NCBI RefSeq assembly: GCF_021228795.1
Contig: NZ_CP089309.1
Span: 2,976,001-3,040,000, forward strand
Reading direction: 5' to 3'
DNA: 64,000 nt
Origin: Thiocapsa bogorovii
Lineage (GTDB): Bacteria; Pseudomonadota; Gammaproteobacteria; Chromatiales; Chromatiaceae
Under the pieces are notes generated by a model that did no database searches, had not been told where the DNA came from, and was given only the letters and a program-made list of their open reading frames with translations. Shown piece after piece: positions 25,024 through 33,536 of this stretch. Made by a program: the position numbers and the translations under genes. Each line of letters starts with the position of its first letter. Within the stretch, counting starts at the first letter, position 1.

Positions 25024-25800
25024 TCAACTCCGCCCATCGCCGATGCCCGGACCCTCCGCCATCCCGGCCAGCACCTCTGCCGTATGAAAGACCCGGATCG
25101 GCGAGCCGTTCCGGCTCAGTCGCCCGGCGATATTCATGAGACACCCGAGATCACCGCCGATCAGGGTATCGGCGCCGGTCTCGCGGATGTTCCGGATCTT
25201 ATCGTCGACCATCTTGACTGAAATCTCCGGATACTTGACGCAGAAGGTCCCGCCGAAACCGCAGCAGACCTCGCTGTCGGTCATTTCGTGCAGGGTGAGT
25301 CCTTCGACACCGGCGAGCAGCTGCCTGGGTTGGCCCTTGATGCCGAGCCCGCGCAGACCGGAGCAGGAGTCGTGGTAGGTCACGATACCGTCGAGCCTGG
25401 CTTGGACGCTTGTGATGCCGAGGACGTCGACGAGGAACGACGTCAGCTCCCAACTCTTTGCCGCAACAGCCGTGGCGCGGTCTCGCCACTCATGATCTTC
25501 GGCAAGAAGGACGGGGTAGTCGTGCCGGATGGTCGCCATGCAGGAGCCCGAGGGACCGACGACATAATCGTAGTCCTCGAAGGTGGCGATCACCTGCTTG
25601 GCGAGTGCTCGTGCGGAGCCGTTGTCGCCCGAGTTGTAGCCCGGTTGTCCGCAACAGGTTTGGCCTTGCGGCACGCAGAGGATGCAGCCTGCGTCCTCGA
25701 GAAGTTTCGCAGCGGCAAAGCCGATCGTCGGCCGGAAGAGGTTCATGAGGCAGGTTGCGAACAGGCCGATACGCAGGGGGGGCTTCGGGGTATCGCTCAT
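25024..25800 (-). CDS. lutA: Lactate utilization protein LutA (CCG-domain protein)
   Basis: 258 residues with the two Cys-rich CCG motifs: QGQTCCGQPGYN with upstream CLMNLFRP, and SEVCCGFGGTFCVKYPEI with upstream YHDSCSGLRGLG. These bind an Fe-S cluster in the heterodisulfide-reductase/GlcF-like fold. LutA works with LutB and LutC in L-lactate oxidation. The ATG at 25800 has GGAG 9 nt upstream. About 160 bp and the antitoxin gene follow it before lutB resumes, so the lut genes are split. Confidence 0.9.
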   Translation of the reverse strand: MSDTPKPPLRIGLFATCLMNLFRPTIGFAAAKLLEDAGCILCVPQGQTCCGQPGYNSGDNGSARALAKQVIATFEDYDYVVGPSGSCMATIRHDYPVLLAEDHEWRDRATAVAAKSWELTSFLVDVLGITSVQARLDGIVTYHDSCSGLRGLGIKGQPRQLLAGVEGLTLHEMTDSEVCCGFGGTFCVKYPEISVKMVDDKIRNIRETGADTLIGGDLGCLMNIAGRLSRNGSPIRVFHTAEVLAGMAEGPGIGDGRS

Positions 25801-25856
25801 CGGACGGGGCTCCGGTAGGTCTTGGACGTGATCCGTAGTCGAAATCGATCCGGTAC

Positions 25857-25957
25857 TCTAAACCGTATGAAGGCGAAACGCGCCGCCGATGGATCGGTCG
25901 AGACCAAGGCCGGCTCTTCGGGCTATGCTAGACCATGTGATGACGGACGCGGTTTAA
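25857..25957. repeat. Degenerate copy of the TTAAACCGCGTC inverted-repeat element
   Basis: The right end GGACGCGGTTTAA (25945-25957) matches the family end exactly. The left end (TCTAAACCGT) shares only about 8 bases and the spacing is ~101 bp instead of 86-90. It is therefore a doubtful copy. It lies 13 bp upstream of pilT. Confidence 0.35.
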
Positions 25958-25970
25958 TCGGGAGTGATTT

Positions 25971-27008
25971 GTGGATATCGCCGAGCTACTGGCTTTCAGC
26001 GTCAAGAACAACGCCTCGGACCTGCACCTTTCGGCTGGCTTGCCGCCGATGATCCGTGTCGACGGCGACATGCGCCGCATCAATGTCCCACCGCTCGAGC
26101 ATCGCTCGGTGCACTCGCTTGTCTACGACATCATGAACGACAAGCAGCGCAAGGACTACGAGGAGTTCCTGGAAACGGACTTCTCGTTCGAAATCCCGGG
26201 TCTGGCCCGCTTCCGCGTCAACGCCTTCAACCAGAAGCGCGGCGCCGGTGCGGTTTTTCGGACCATCCCCTCGAAGGTCTTGTCGCTCGAAGAGCTGAAC
26301 GCGCCCGAGAGCTTCAAAGACATCGTCAATGTCCCGCGCGGCCTCATCCTGGTGACCGGGCCGACCGGCTCGGGAAAGTCCACGACCCTTGCGGCGATGG
26401 TCGACTATCTCAACGAGACCGAGTACGCGCACATCCTCACCATCGAGGACCCGATCGAGTTCGTGCATACCAGCAAGAAATGTCTCGTCAATCAGCGCGA
26501 GGTTCACCGCGACACGCTCGGCTTCAGCGAGGCGTTGCGCTCCGCGTTGCGTCAGGATCCGGACATCATCCTGGTCGGCGAGATGCGTGATCTGGAAACC
26601 ATTCGGCTGGCGATGACCGCGGCCGAAACCGGACATCTGGTCTTCGGGACGCTGCACACCACTTCGGCGGCCAAGACCATCGACCGCATCATCGACGTCT
26701 TCCCAGCGGCGGAGAAGGAGATGATCCGCGCGATGCTTTCGGAGTCTCTGCGCTCGGTCATCGCGCAGACGCTGTTGAAGCGCGTCGGCGGCGGGCGGGT
26801 TGCCGCGCACGAGATTATGATCGGCACCCCGGCCATCCGTAACCTGATCCGCGAGGCCAAGGTGGCCCAGATGTATTCGGCGATCCAGACCGGACAGGCG
26901 CACGGCATGCAGACGCTGGATCAGAACCTCAAGGAACTGGTCCAACAGGGCCTGGTGTCACGCAAAGACGCCCGGATGAAGGCCCAGAACAAGGACGGTT
27001 TTACCTGA
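25971..27008 (+). CDS. pilT: Type IV pilus retraction ATPase PilT
   Basis: 345 residues. It powers pilus retraction for twitching motility and DNA uptake. N-terminal PAS-like domain (ASDLHLSAGLPPMIRVDG), Walker A GPTGSGKSTTLA, Asp box ILTIEDPIEFVH, Walker B DPDIILVGEMRDLETI, His box ETGHLVFGTLHTTSAAKTID, and the retraction AIRNLIREAK motif. The GTG start at 25971 has GGAG 6 nt upstream. The length is that of E. coli/Pseudomonas PilT. pilU follows 156 bp later. Confidence 0.95.
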   Translation: MDIAELLAFSVKNNASDLHLSAGLPPMIRVDGDMRRINVPPLEHRSVHSLVYDIMNDKQRKDYEEFLETDFSFEIPGLARFRVNAFNQKRGAGAVFRTIPSKVLSLEELNAPESFKDIVNVPRGLILVTGPTGSGKSTTLAAMVDYLNETEYAHILTIEDPIEFVHTSKKCLVNQREVHRDTLGFSEALRSALRQDPDIILVGEMRDLETIRLAMTAAETGHLVFGTLHTTSAAKTIDRIIDVFPAAEKEMIRAMLSESLRSVIAQTLLKRVGGGRVAAHEIMIGTPAIRNLIREAKVAQMYSAIQTGQAHGMQTLDQNLKELVQQGLVSRKDARMKAQNKDGFT

Positions 27009-27164
27009 TCCGCCCCGGCGAACCTGGCCGGGCCGAGCGCTGGTCGGTGGCGCCGCCCTGCACGCCGCCGATTTCGCGGGATACCGATCGTTTGTGAATC
27101 GAAGGTCCGGCCGAGCCTGGATGGCTGCCGTCCGGGAGCGACTTTCTGAACAGCGAGGTCTCGT

Positions 27165-28322
27165 ATGGACCTGAATCGTGCAATCGAGCAACTGCTGAGC
27201 ATGGTGGTCGAGCGCAAGGCGTCCGACCTCTTCATCACCGCGGGCTGGCCGCCCAGCGTCAAGATCGACGGGGCTATCTATCCCGCGACAAAGCATCCCT
27301 TGTCGGCCGAGCAAGCGCACGACATGGTGCTCGGTCTCATGAACGATCGCCAGCGCGAGGAGTTTCAGGCGACCAAGGAATGTCAGTTCGCGATCGATCG
27401 GCCTCATCTCGGTCGCTTTCGCGTCAGTGCATTCGTCCAGCGCGAGGCAACCGGGATGGTCCTGCGCCGGATCGAGACCGACATTCCGACGATCGAGGCA
27501 CTCAAGCTCCCCTCGATCCTGCGCGAGCTGGCATTGACCAAGCGCGGCATGGTGATCTTTGTCGGCGGCACCGGGACGGGTAAATCGACCTCGCTCGCCG
27601 CGCTGGTGGGATATCGCAACCGGCACAGCTCGGGTCACATCATCACGGTCGAGGATCCGATCGAGTTCGTCCACGAGCATCACGGCTGCATCATCACCCA
27701 GCGCGAGGTGGGCGTGGATACCGAGTCCTACGAGGTCGCGCTCAAGAACACACTGCGTCAGGCCCCGGATGTCATCCTGATCGGCGAGATCCGCACCCGC
27801 GCGACGATGGAATACGCCATCGCCTTCGCCGAGACCGGCCATCTCGTTTTGGCGACCCTGCACGCCAACAACGCCAACCAAGCACTGGACCGCATCATCA
27901 GCTTCTTTCCGGACGACTCGCGCAACCAGCTTCTGCTCGATCTCTCGCTGAATCTCAAGGCCGTCGTGGCGCAACAGCTCGCCCCGCGCAAGAGCGGTCA
28001 GGGCCGTCGGGCCGTCGTAGAGATCCTGTTGAACACGCCGTTGGCCTCCGATCTCATCCGCAAGGGCGAGGTGCACAAACTCAAAGAGCTGATGAAGAAG
28101 TCCAACGAGCAGGGCATGATCACCTTCGATCAGGCCCTCTTCAATCTCTACCGAGAGGGCGAGATCAGCTACGAGGATGCGCTGCGTTATGCAGACTCGG
28201 CCAACGAGGTGCGGCTCGTCATCAAGCTCCAAGGCGGTGCCGCGCAGCGCGAGGCGACCGATCGTATGATCGACGGGGTTTCTCTCGTGCACGACAACGA
28301 GTACCGCGGGCGGCGACCCTAA
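27165..28322 (+). CDS. pilU: PilT-dependent accessory ATPase PilU
   Basis: 385 residues, the second retraction ATPase, which works together with PilT. Motifs: ASDLFITAGWPPSVKIDG, Walker A GGTGTGKSTSLA, ITVEDPIEFVHEHH, DVILIGEIRTRATMEYAIAF, ETGHLVLATLHANNANQALD. The PilU-specific C-terminal extension (EISYEDALRYADSANEVRL) separates it from PilT. GAGG lies 6 nt before the ATG. The 156-bp gap after pilT shows no hairpin, so co-transcription is plausible. Confidence 0.95.
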   Translation: MDLNRAIEQLLSMVVERKASDLFITAGWPPSVKIDGAIYPATKHPLSAEQAHDMVLGLMNDRQREEFQATKECQFAIDRPHLGRFRVSAFVQREATGMVLRRIETDIPTIEALKLPSILRELALTKRGMVIFVGGTGTGKSTSLAALVGYRNRHSSGHIITVEDPIEFVHEHHGCIITQREVGVDTESYEVALKNTLRQAPDVILIGEIRTRATMEYAIAFAETGHLVLATLHANNANQALDRIISFFPDDSRNQLLLDLSLNLKAVVAQQLAPRKSGQGRRAVVEILLNTPLASDLIRKGEVHKLKELMKKSNEQGMITFDQALFNLYREGEISYEDALRYADSANEVRLVIKLQGGAAQREATDRMIDGVSLVHDNEYRGRRP

Positions 28323-28385
28323 TCCGAGCATTCCAGGGGTCTCCGCCCCGGTATCCGCAATCGACTCCGAGACATTACCCTAAAC

Positions 28386-29291
28386 ATGTCCAAACGAACC
28401 GAACGCGATCACGCCTCCTTGCCGACCGCCCGCGAAGATGCCGTGCGGGCGGCCGGGACCAGCTCGACGCCGCAGACGCGTTCTGCGGCCTACCGTCTCG
28501 CTTATACCGATGTCGATTTTTTGATGCGCGACGAGGCGCGGCCGCTGCGGCTCCAGCTCGAGCTGCTCAAGCCCGAGCTGGAGCTCCAGGATCAGCGGGT
28601 CGAGTCGACCATCGTGGTCTTCGGCAGCGCCCGGATTGCGGATCCCGAGACGGCTGCACAGAACCTGGTGGACGCCGAGCGCGCGCGGGCCGCCGCGCCG
28701 GCGGATCCCCGGGCACAAGCCGCGGTCGAGCGTTGCCGGCGGGCGCTCGATCGCTCGCACTACTATGCCGAGGCGAGGCGATTCGCGCGGATCGTCTCCG
28801 AGCAGACGCAGGACGCGAAATCACGTTGTTTCGTGATCGTCACGGGTGGCGGCCCCGGGATCATGGAAGCTGCCAATCGCGGTGCCGCCGACGTCGATGC
28901 GGTCTCGATCGGGCTCAGCATCACGCTCCCGCACGAGGAGGCCCCGAATCTCTACATCACCCCGGAGCTGTCGTTCCAGTTTCACTACTTCGCCCTGCGC
29001 AAGATGCATTTTTTGCTGCGCGCGAGGGCACTGGTGGTCTTCCCCGGCGGCTTCGGCACCTTCGACGAGCTCTTCGAGACGCTCTGCTTGATTCAGACGA
29101 AGAAGATTCGACCCATGCCGGTGATGCTCTTCGGGCGGGCGTTCTGGGAGCGCGTCATCGACTTCGAGGCGTTGGTCGATGAAGGGGTGATCGGTCGCGA
29201 CGACCTCGCCCTCTTCAGTTTCGTCGAGACCGCGGAGGATGCCTGGTCACGGATCTGTGCGCATTACGACGGGTTGGTCTGCGAATTCTGA
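28386..29291 (+). CDS. LOG-family (Rossmann) nucleotide phosphoribohydrolase-like protein
   Basis: 301 residues. The C-terminal two thirds are the LOG/TIGR00730 fold: ESTIVVFGSARIADPE, VIVTGGGPGIMEAANRGA, and the signature VVFPGGFGTFDELFE. LOG enzymes cleave nucleoside 5'-monophosphates to base plus ribose phosphate; older 'lysine decarboxylase' labels are wrong. An N-terminal ~75-residue extension and the Ala-rich insert (RARAAAPADPRAQAAVE) make it longer than typical members. The start at 28386 has no strong ribosome site. The TonB receptor start lies 13 bp after the stop. Confidence 0.82.
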   Translation: MSKRTERDHASLPTAREDAVRAAGTSSTPQTRSAAYRLAYTDVDFLMRDEARPLRLQLELLKPELELQDQRVESTIVVFGSARIADPETAAQNLVDAERARAAAPADPRAQAAVERCRRALDRSHYYAEARRFARIVSEQTQDAKSRCFVIVTGGGPGIMEAANRGAADVDAVSIGLSITLPHEEAPNLYITPELSFQFHYFALRKMHFLLRARALVVFPGGFGTFDELFETLCLIQTKKIRPMPVMLFGRAFWERVIDFEALVDEGVIGRDDLALFSFVETAEDAWSRICAHYDGLVCEF

Positions 29292-29304
29292 TCGGGATCC
29301 CCCA

Positions 29305-31575
29305 GTGACCCGCGCCGCCGGCCCGAGCATCGGTCGCGCCGTGCGCGAGACCGGGCCGACTCTCGGCGGCCTCGCGGTCGTGGTCGCGGCTCTCCAATGG
29401 GGGAATGCAGTCGCGCAGGGGCTCCCGACGGTGGAGCCCGATGCGGAGGCCATCGAGCTAGCCCCTTTGGTCGTGACCGCGACACGCTCGGGCGAGAGCA
29501 CCTTCGACCTGCCGGTCGCCATCGATGTTCTGGACAAGGCGATCATCCAGGATCAAAAGCCGATGGTGCTGATCTCCGAGGATCTGCCGCGCGTCCCCGG
29601 AACGGTCGTGACCAACCGCGGGACCTACGCGCAGGAAGAGCAGATCATGATCCGCGGCTTCGGCGGGCGCGCCCAGTTCGGGACACGCGGGGTCAAGCTG
29701 ATCGCAGACGGCATCCCCGCGAGCACACCCGACGGACAAGGCGGACCCGGGCTCTTCGATCTGGGCTCGGCGCGGTCCATCGAGGTGATGCGCGGCGGTT
29801 TCTCCGCCCTCTACGGCAACCACTCCGGCGGCGTCGTGCAGGTCTTCACCGAGGACGGCCCGCCCGAGCCGACCCTGTCGGTCCGTCTGATGGGCGGCAG
29901 CGACTCCACCTGGATCGCCGGGACCAAGCTCGGCGGCCAGACGGGGCGTCTCAACTATGTCGTCGATCTCTCCCGCGCGCGGACCGACGGCTACCGCGAC
30001 TGGAGTCGAGCCACCAAGGAGCAGGCCAACAGCAAGCTCGGGATCGCGCTCGACGGCGGCGGTACCCTCAGCCTGATCGTCAACGCCTTGAATCTGCCGG
30101 AGGCCCGAGATCCGCTCGGTCTGACGGCGGAGGAGGTCAAGCGCGATCGCCGCCAGGCGTCACCGGCCGCGCTGAGCTTTCAGACCCGCCGTACGCTCGA
30201 CAACCTCCAGGGCGGGGTCGTCCTGGATCAGCCGCTGAGCGATGCGGACGACCTTCGCGTCATGGCCTACACCGGGACCCGCAGCAACGAGCAGTACCTC
30301 GCCATTCCGCTCGTCAACCAGAATGCCATCACGGCCTCGGGTGGCGTGAGCGCATTCGATCGGCGTTTCGCTGGCGGAAATCTCCTCTGGACCCATGCAA
30401 CAACACTCGCCGACGGCCCCCTGACCCTCATCCTCGGCGGGGAATACGACCGGTCGGCGGAAGCGCGCAAGGGTTATCTCAACGACTTGGGCGAGCGCGC
30501 CGCACTGAAGCGGGACGAAGACAATACCGTGGACAGTTGGGGCACCTTCTTTCAGGGCACCTGGGGTTTTGCGCCCGGCTGGAGTCTGGATCTGGGCTTG
30601 CGCTACACCGAGGTCCGTTTCGACTCCGACGACGGCTTCATCTGCACCCCCGATCGGGTGACCGCCCCCGGCACACGGCCGGGCACCTGCAGCGGCTCGA
30701 CCGTCCCGATCACGGCCACCAACCTTAACCCCGACGACAGCGGCAGCCGGACCTACGGCGCTTGGACGCCCGCTCTCGGGCTCCTTTACAACCTGACGCC
30801 CTCCATCAATCTCTACGCAAACCTGGGCAAAACCTTCGAGACGCCGACCTTCACCGAACTGGCCTACCGTCCCGACGGCGGCGCGGGTCTGAATCTGGAT
30901 CTGGATCCCGCCGTGAGCCGACATTACGAGATCGGCGCCAAGGTTTTGCTCGGGGCGGACGCCCGCTTGAACCTCGCACTCTTTCAGATCGACACCGACG
31001 ACGAGTTGACCGTGGCAACCAACGGCGGCGGACGTGCAACCTTTCGGAATGCACCCGGGTCGCGTCGCCGAGGTGTGGAGCTGCTGCTGGAGTCAAGCCT
31101 CGGCCGAGGTTTTGCCGGCTATCTGGCGGCGACCTACCTGGACAGCGCATTCACCGAGAGCTTCCCAGCTTGCGCAGGCATTCCCTGCCGCACCGTTGCG
31201 CCGACCCTCAATGTCACGACCGTCGAGGCCGGTAACCGCATTCCGGGCGTTCCCGCGTTCACGGTCTTCGGTGAGCTTTCCTACGCCTACGAGCCCCTGG
31301 GGTTCGAGGCGGCAATCAATCTTTACGGTCAGGATAAGGTCTACGTGAACGACCGCAACAGCGAGACGGCACCCGCTTATTGGCTCGCCAACCTCCGCGG
31401 CGGCTTTACGCAGGACGTCGGCGGACTCCGGCTCTCGCAGTTCCTACGCATCGACAATCTGCTGGACGAGCCCTACATCTCAGCGGTGAGCGTCAACGCC
31501 TCAAACGGTCGGTTCTATGCGCCGGGCCCCGGCACCAATTACCTAATCGGCATCACCGCGAGCTACAGCTTCTGA
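29305..31575 (+). CDS. TonB-dependent outer-membrane receptor
   Basis: 756 residues. A signal peptide (LGGLAVVVAALQWGNAVAQG) precedes a TonB box-like APLVVTATRSG, the plug domain (VLISEDLPRVPGTVVTNRGT, QIMIRGFGGRAQFGTRGVKL, RSIEVMRGGFSALYGNHSGG) and a ~22-strand barrel ending with aromatic F (NYLIGITASYSF). The class resembles siderophore (ferric) receptors, but ligand and partner genes are not present here. A GTG at 29305 is chosen so that the signal peptide comes first; a longer ORF from 29239 overlaps the LOG gene. Two Cys pairs in surface loops (ICTPDR...GTCSG; FPACAGIPC) may form disulfides. Confidence 0.9.
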   Translation: MTRAAGPSIGRAVRETGPTLGGLAVVVAALQWGNAVAQGLPTVEPDAEAIELAPLVVTATRSGESTFDLPVAIDVLDKAIIQDQKPMVLISEDLPRVPGTVVTNRGTYAQEEQIMIRGFGGRAQFGTRGVKLIADGIPASTPDGQGGPGLFDLGSARSIEVMRGGFSALYGNHSGGVVQVFTEDGPPEPTLSVRLMGGSDSTWIAGTKLGGQTGRLNYVVDLSRARTDGYRDWSRATKEQANSKLGIALDGGGTLSLIVNALNLPEARDPLGLTAEEVKRDRRQASPAALSFQTRRTLDNLQGGVVLDQPLSDADDLRVMAYTGTRSNEQYLAIPLVNQNAITASGGVSAFDRRFAGGNLLWTHATTLADGPLTLILGGEYDRSAEARKGYLNDLGERAALKRDEDNTVDSWGTFFQGTWGFAPGWSLDLGLRYTEVRFDSDDGFICTPDRVTAPGTRPGTCSGSTVPITATNLNPDDSGSRTYGAWTPALGLLYNLTPSINLYANLGKTFETPTFTELAYRPDGGAGLNLDLDPAVSRHYEIGAKVLLGADARLNLALFQIDTDDELTVATNGGGRATFRNAPGSRRRGVELLLESSLGRGFAGYLAATYLDSAFTESFPACAGIPCRTVAPTLNVTTVEAGNRIPGVPAFTVFGELSYAYEPLGFEAAINLYGQDKVYVNDRNSETAPAYWLANLRGGFTQDVGGLRLSQFLRIDNLLDEPYISAVSVNASNGRFYAPGPGTNYLIGITASYSF

Positions 31576-31599
31576 TTCATTGCGCAGCGAAGCCGCGCA

Positions 31600-32358
31600 T
31601 CACGGCGCCCCGAGCCTCTCCAAGAGGGTCTGCATGGCGTGCAGGACGTGCCCGGCGATCAGGGTGATGAAGTCGGCTTTGTCGGCCTCCAGATTGACCG
31701 TTTCCAAGGCATCGTAGTAGGCGCGGCGGCTGTCGGTGTCGCCGGGGATATTGGCGATGCAGTAGCCGTCGGCGAGCAGGCCCAGGTTCATGACTAGTCG
31801 CGCCGTGCGGCCATTGCCGTCGAGAAATGGATGTATCGTCACCAGCCGCTCGTGGGCCTCGGCGGCGCGCACGACAGGATGAAGGTGCAAGGATTCGTCG
31901 GTAAGCCACCGCCCGTAGTCCTCCATCAGCTTGGGCACGGCCCAAGGTTGCGGCGGCAGATGGCGGCTGCCGGAGATCATCACCGGCAGGTTGCGGTAAC
32001 GCCCGGCGTTGTCGCGGTCGATGCCTCGCAGCACCAGCGCATGAAGGTTGCGCACCTCGGCCTCGTCCAGCGCCGCGCCCCGGGCCGCCAGCTCGCGGAT
32101 ATAGAGGACGGCCTCGTAGTGGTTGATCGCCTCGAGATGTTCGCGCAGGGGTTTGCCGCCGATCGTGAGGCCCTTGTGGACCACCAGATCGGTCTCTCGC
32201 AGGGTGAGTGTGTTGCCCTCGATGCGGTTGCTTTCGTAGGTGTACTCGATGTCCAACGCCTGCTGCAGTTGTGCGCTGGTCAGTGGCCGAGCGGCATCGA
32301 GTCGGGTCTTCAGACCGTCGATCCGCGCGAGTAGGGTCTCGAGCTCAGCCATCTTCAT
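31600..32358 (-). CDS. Fic-domain protein (AMPylase-like)
   Basis: 252 residues. The Fic core motif is intact: TIHPFLDGNGRTARLVMNLG (HPFxxGNGR). The N-terminal helix holds ESNRIEGNTLT, an S-x-x-x-E-G self-inhibitory motif of the kind placed N-terminally in class II Fic proteins. It would transfer AMP (or another nucleotide) to a hydroxyl of a target protein. It starts 12 bp after the ppk2 stop on the same strand, so the two are probably one transcript. The target is unknown. Confidence 0.9.
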   Translation of the reverse strand: MKMAELETLLARIDGLKTRLDAARPLTSAQLQQALDIEYTYESNRIEGNTLTLRETDLVVHKGLTIGGKPLREHLEAINHYEAVLYIRELAARGAALDEAEVRNLHALVLRGIDRDNAGRYRNLPVMISGSRHLPPQPWAVPKLMEDYGRWLTDESLHLHPVVRAAEAHERLVTIHPFLDGNGRTARLVMNLGLLADGYCIANIPGDTDSRRAYYDALETVNLEADKADFITLIAGHVLHAMQTLLERLGAP

Positions 32359-32370
32359 GGTCTCGGGGTA

Positions 32371-33219
32371 CTACCAATGCTCGGGGATCCACCGACGACC
32401 GATCATCGCCACCTGGTCGTCGTAGGCGTCGTCCATGTCGCGATCCGGCAGCTTCACCTTGGTCTTGGGGAGCGGGTCGTACGGGAATTGGCTCAGCAGG
32501 TGGCGGATCACGTTGAGGCGTGCCCGCTTCTTGTCGTCGGAGCGTACGATCGACCAAGGGGCCGCATCGGTGTCGGTGGCGCTCAGCATGAGGTCGCGTG
32601 CGCGTGAGTAGTCGTACCAGCGCTTGCGGGACTCCAAGTCCATCGGCGAGAGCTTCCACTGACGCACGGGGTCTTCGATGCGGGCGCGGAAACGACGCTC
32701 CTGCTCGGCGTCGCTGACCTCGAGCCAGTATTTGATGAGCGTGACGCCTTGTTCGACCAGGTTGTTCTCGAACCAGGGCGCCGCCGTCAGGAAGTGACGG
32801 CGCTCGTCCTCGGTGCAGAAGCCCATGACGATCTCGACCCCGGCGCGGTTGTACCAGCTGCGGTCGAAGATCACGACCTCGCCGGCGGCCGGGAAATGTT
32901 GCAGATAACGCTGCATGTAGAGCTGTGTCTTCTCGCGGTCGGAGGGCGCCGGGAGGGCGACGACCTGGAAGACGCGGGGACTCAGGCGCTCGGTGATCGC
33001 GCGAATGGTGCCGCCCTTGCCGGCGGCATCGCGTCCCTCGAAGACGATGACCACGCGTTGTCCGGTGCGCTTGATCCATGCCTGCAGGGCGCTGAGCTCG
33101 ATCTGCAGCGCGCCGAGCTCGCGCTCGTAGGCCTTGCGAGACATCTTCTTGCGGGGGGCGGCCGTTTCGGGGGCTGTCTCCTTATGCTTCGATTTCTTCT
33201 TTCGGTCATGTTTCGGCAT
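32371..33219 (-). CDS. ppk2: Polyphosphate kinase 2
   Basis: 282 residues. PPK2 family enzymes move phosphate between polyphosphate and nucleotides. The Walker A-like VVIVFEGRDAAGKGGTIRAI, the DRSWYNRAGVEIVMGFC Walker B region and the lid (RARIEDPVRQWKLSPMDLES) are all present, so the enzyme looks complete. The N-terminal ~30 residues are Lys-rich. The ATG at 33219 has GAGGAGG 7 nt upstream. The fic gene follows at once. PPK2 type (class I ADP versus class II AMP phosphorylation) is not assigned with confidence; single-domain length fits class I. Confidence 0.93.
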   Translation of the reverse strand: MPKHDRKKKSKHKETAPETAAPRKKMSRKAYERELGALQIELSALQAWIKRTGQRVVIVFEGRDAAGKGGTIRAITERLSPRVFQVVALPAPSDREKTQLYMQRYLQHFPAAGEVVIFDRSWYNRAGVEIVMGFCTEDERRHFLTAAPWFENNLVEQGVTLIKYWLEVSDAEQERRFRARIEDPVRQWKLSPMDLESRKRWYDYSRARDLMLSATDTDAAPWSIVRSDDKKRARLNVIRHLLSQFPYDPLPKTKVKLPDRDMDDAYDDQVAMIGRRWIPEHW

Positions 33220-33280
33220 GCGCTCGCCTCCTCGTTGTGATCGGCCTCGCTCGGAAGCCGGGCCAGCGCCGGCGCAGGGC

Positions 33281-33318
33281 TCGGTGGACTTCGCTCCGGC
33301 TCGTCCACCCCACCGGTC
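33281..33318. repeat. GGTGGAC/GTCCACC hairpin, half copy
   Basis: One palindrome of the family seen at 6797-6876 and 11782-11867: GGTGGAC at 33283 and GTCCACC at 33303 flank GC-rich sequence. The second palindrome is missing. It lies in the region upstream of ppk2, between it and the 3' end of the Anbu gene. Confidence 0.6.
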
Positions 33319-33450
33319 GGCAGCACCGGGGCGGGTTGGGTGGTTTCCAGGCCACGGTCGCCGGAAACGGTCACGGGGCGACCGAAGTCGTTCCTACGGT
33401 CGTCCCAACGTCCATTCCTAAAGCGTTGTCGGTTCGGCCCGGAAATGACC

Positions 33451-33536
33451 TTAAACCGCGCCGGCTCCAGCGGTCGTCAAGTCTGCCGGGACCGATCCCA
33501 TCCAAAAACTCGCATATCGCGCCGGGCGCGGTTTAA
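33451..33536. repeat. 86-bp inverted-repeat element (copy B)
   Basis: Perfect 12-bp inverted ends, TTAAACCGCGCC (33451-33462) and its complement (33525-33536), around a 62-bp unique interior. The Anbu gene (minus strand) ends in this copy: its TAA stop is bases 2-4 of the repeat end read in gene direction. Confidence 0.8.

Noticed and set aside
28386-29291. Lysine decarboxylase
   Set aside because: The PGGxGTxxE motif marks the LOG family; it has no PLP-binding decarboxylase features.
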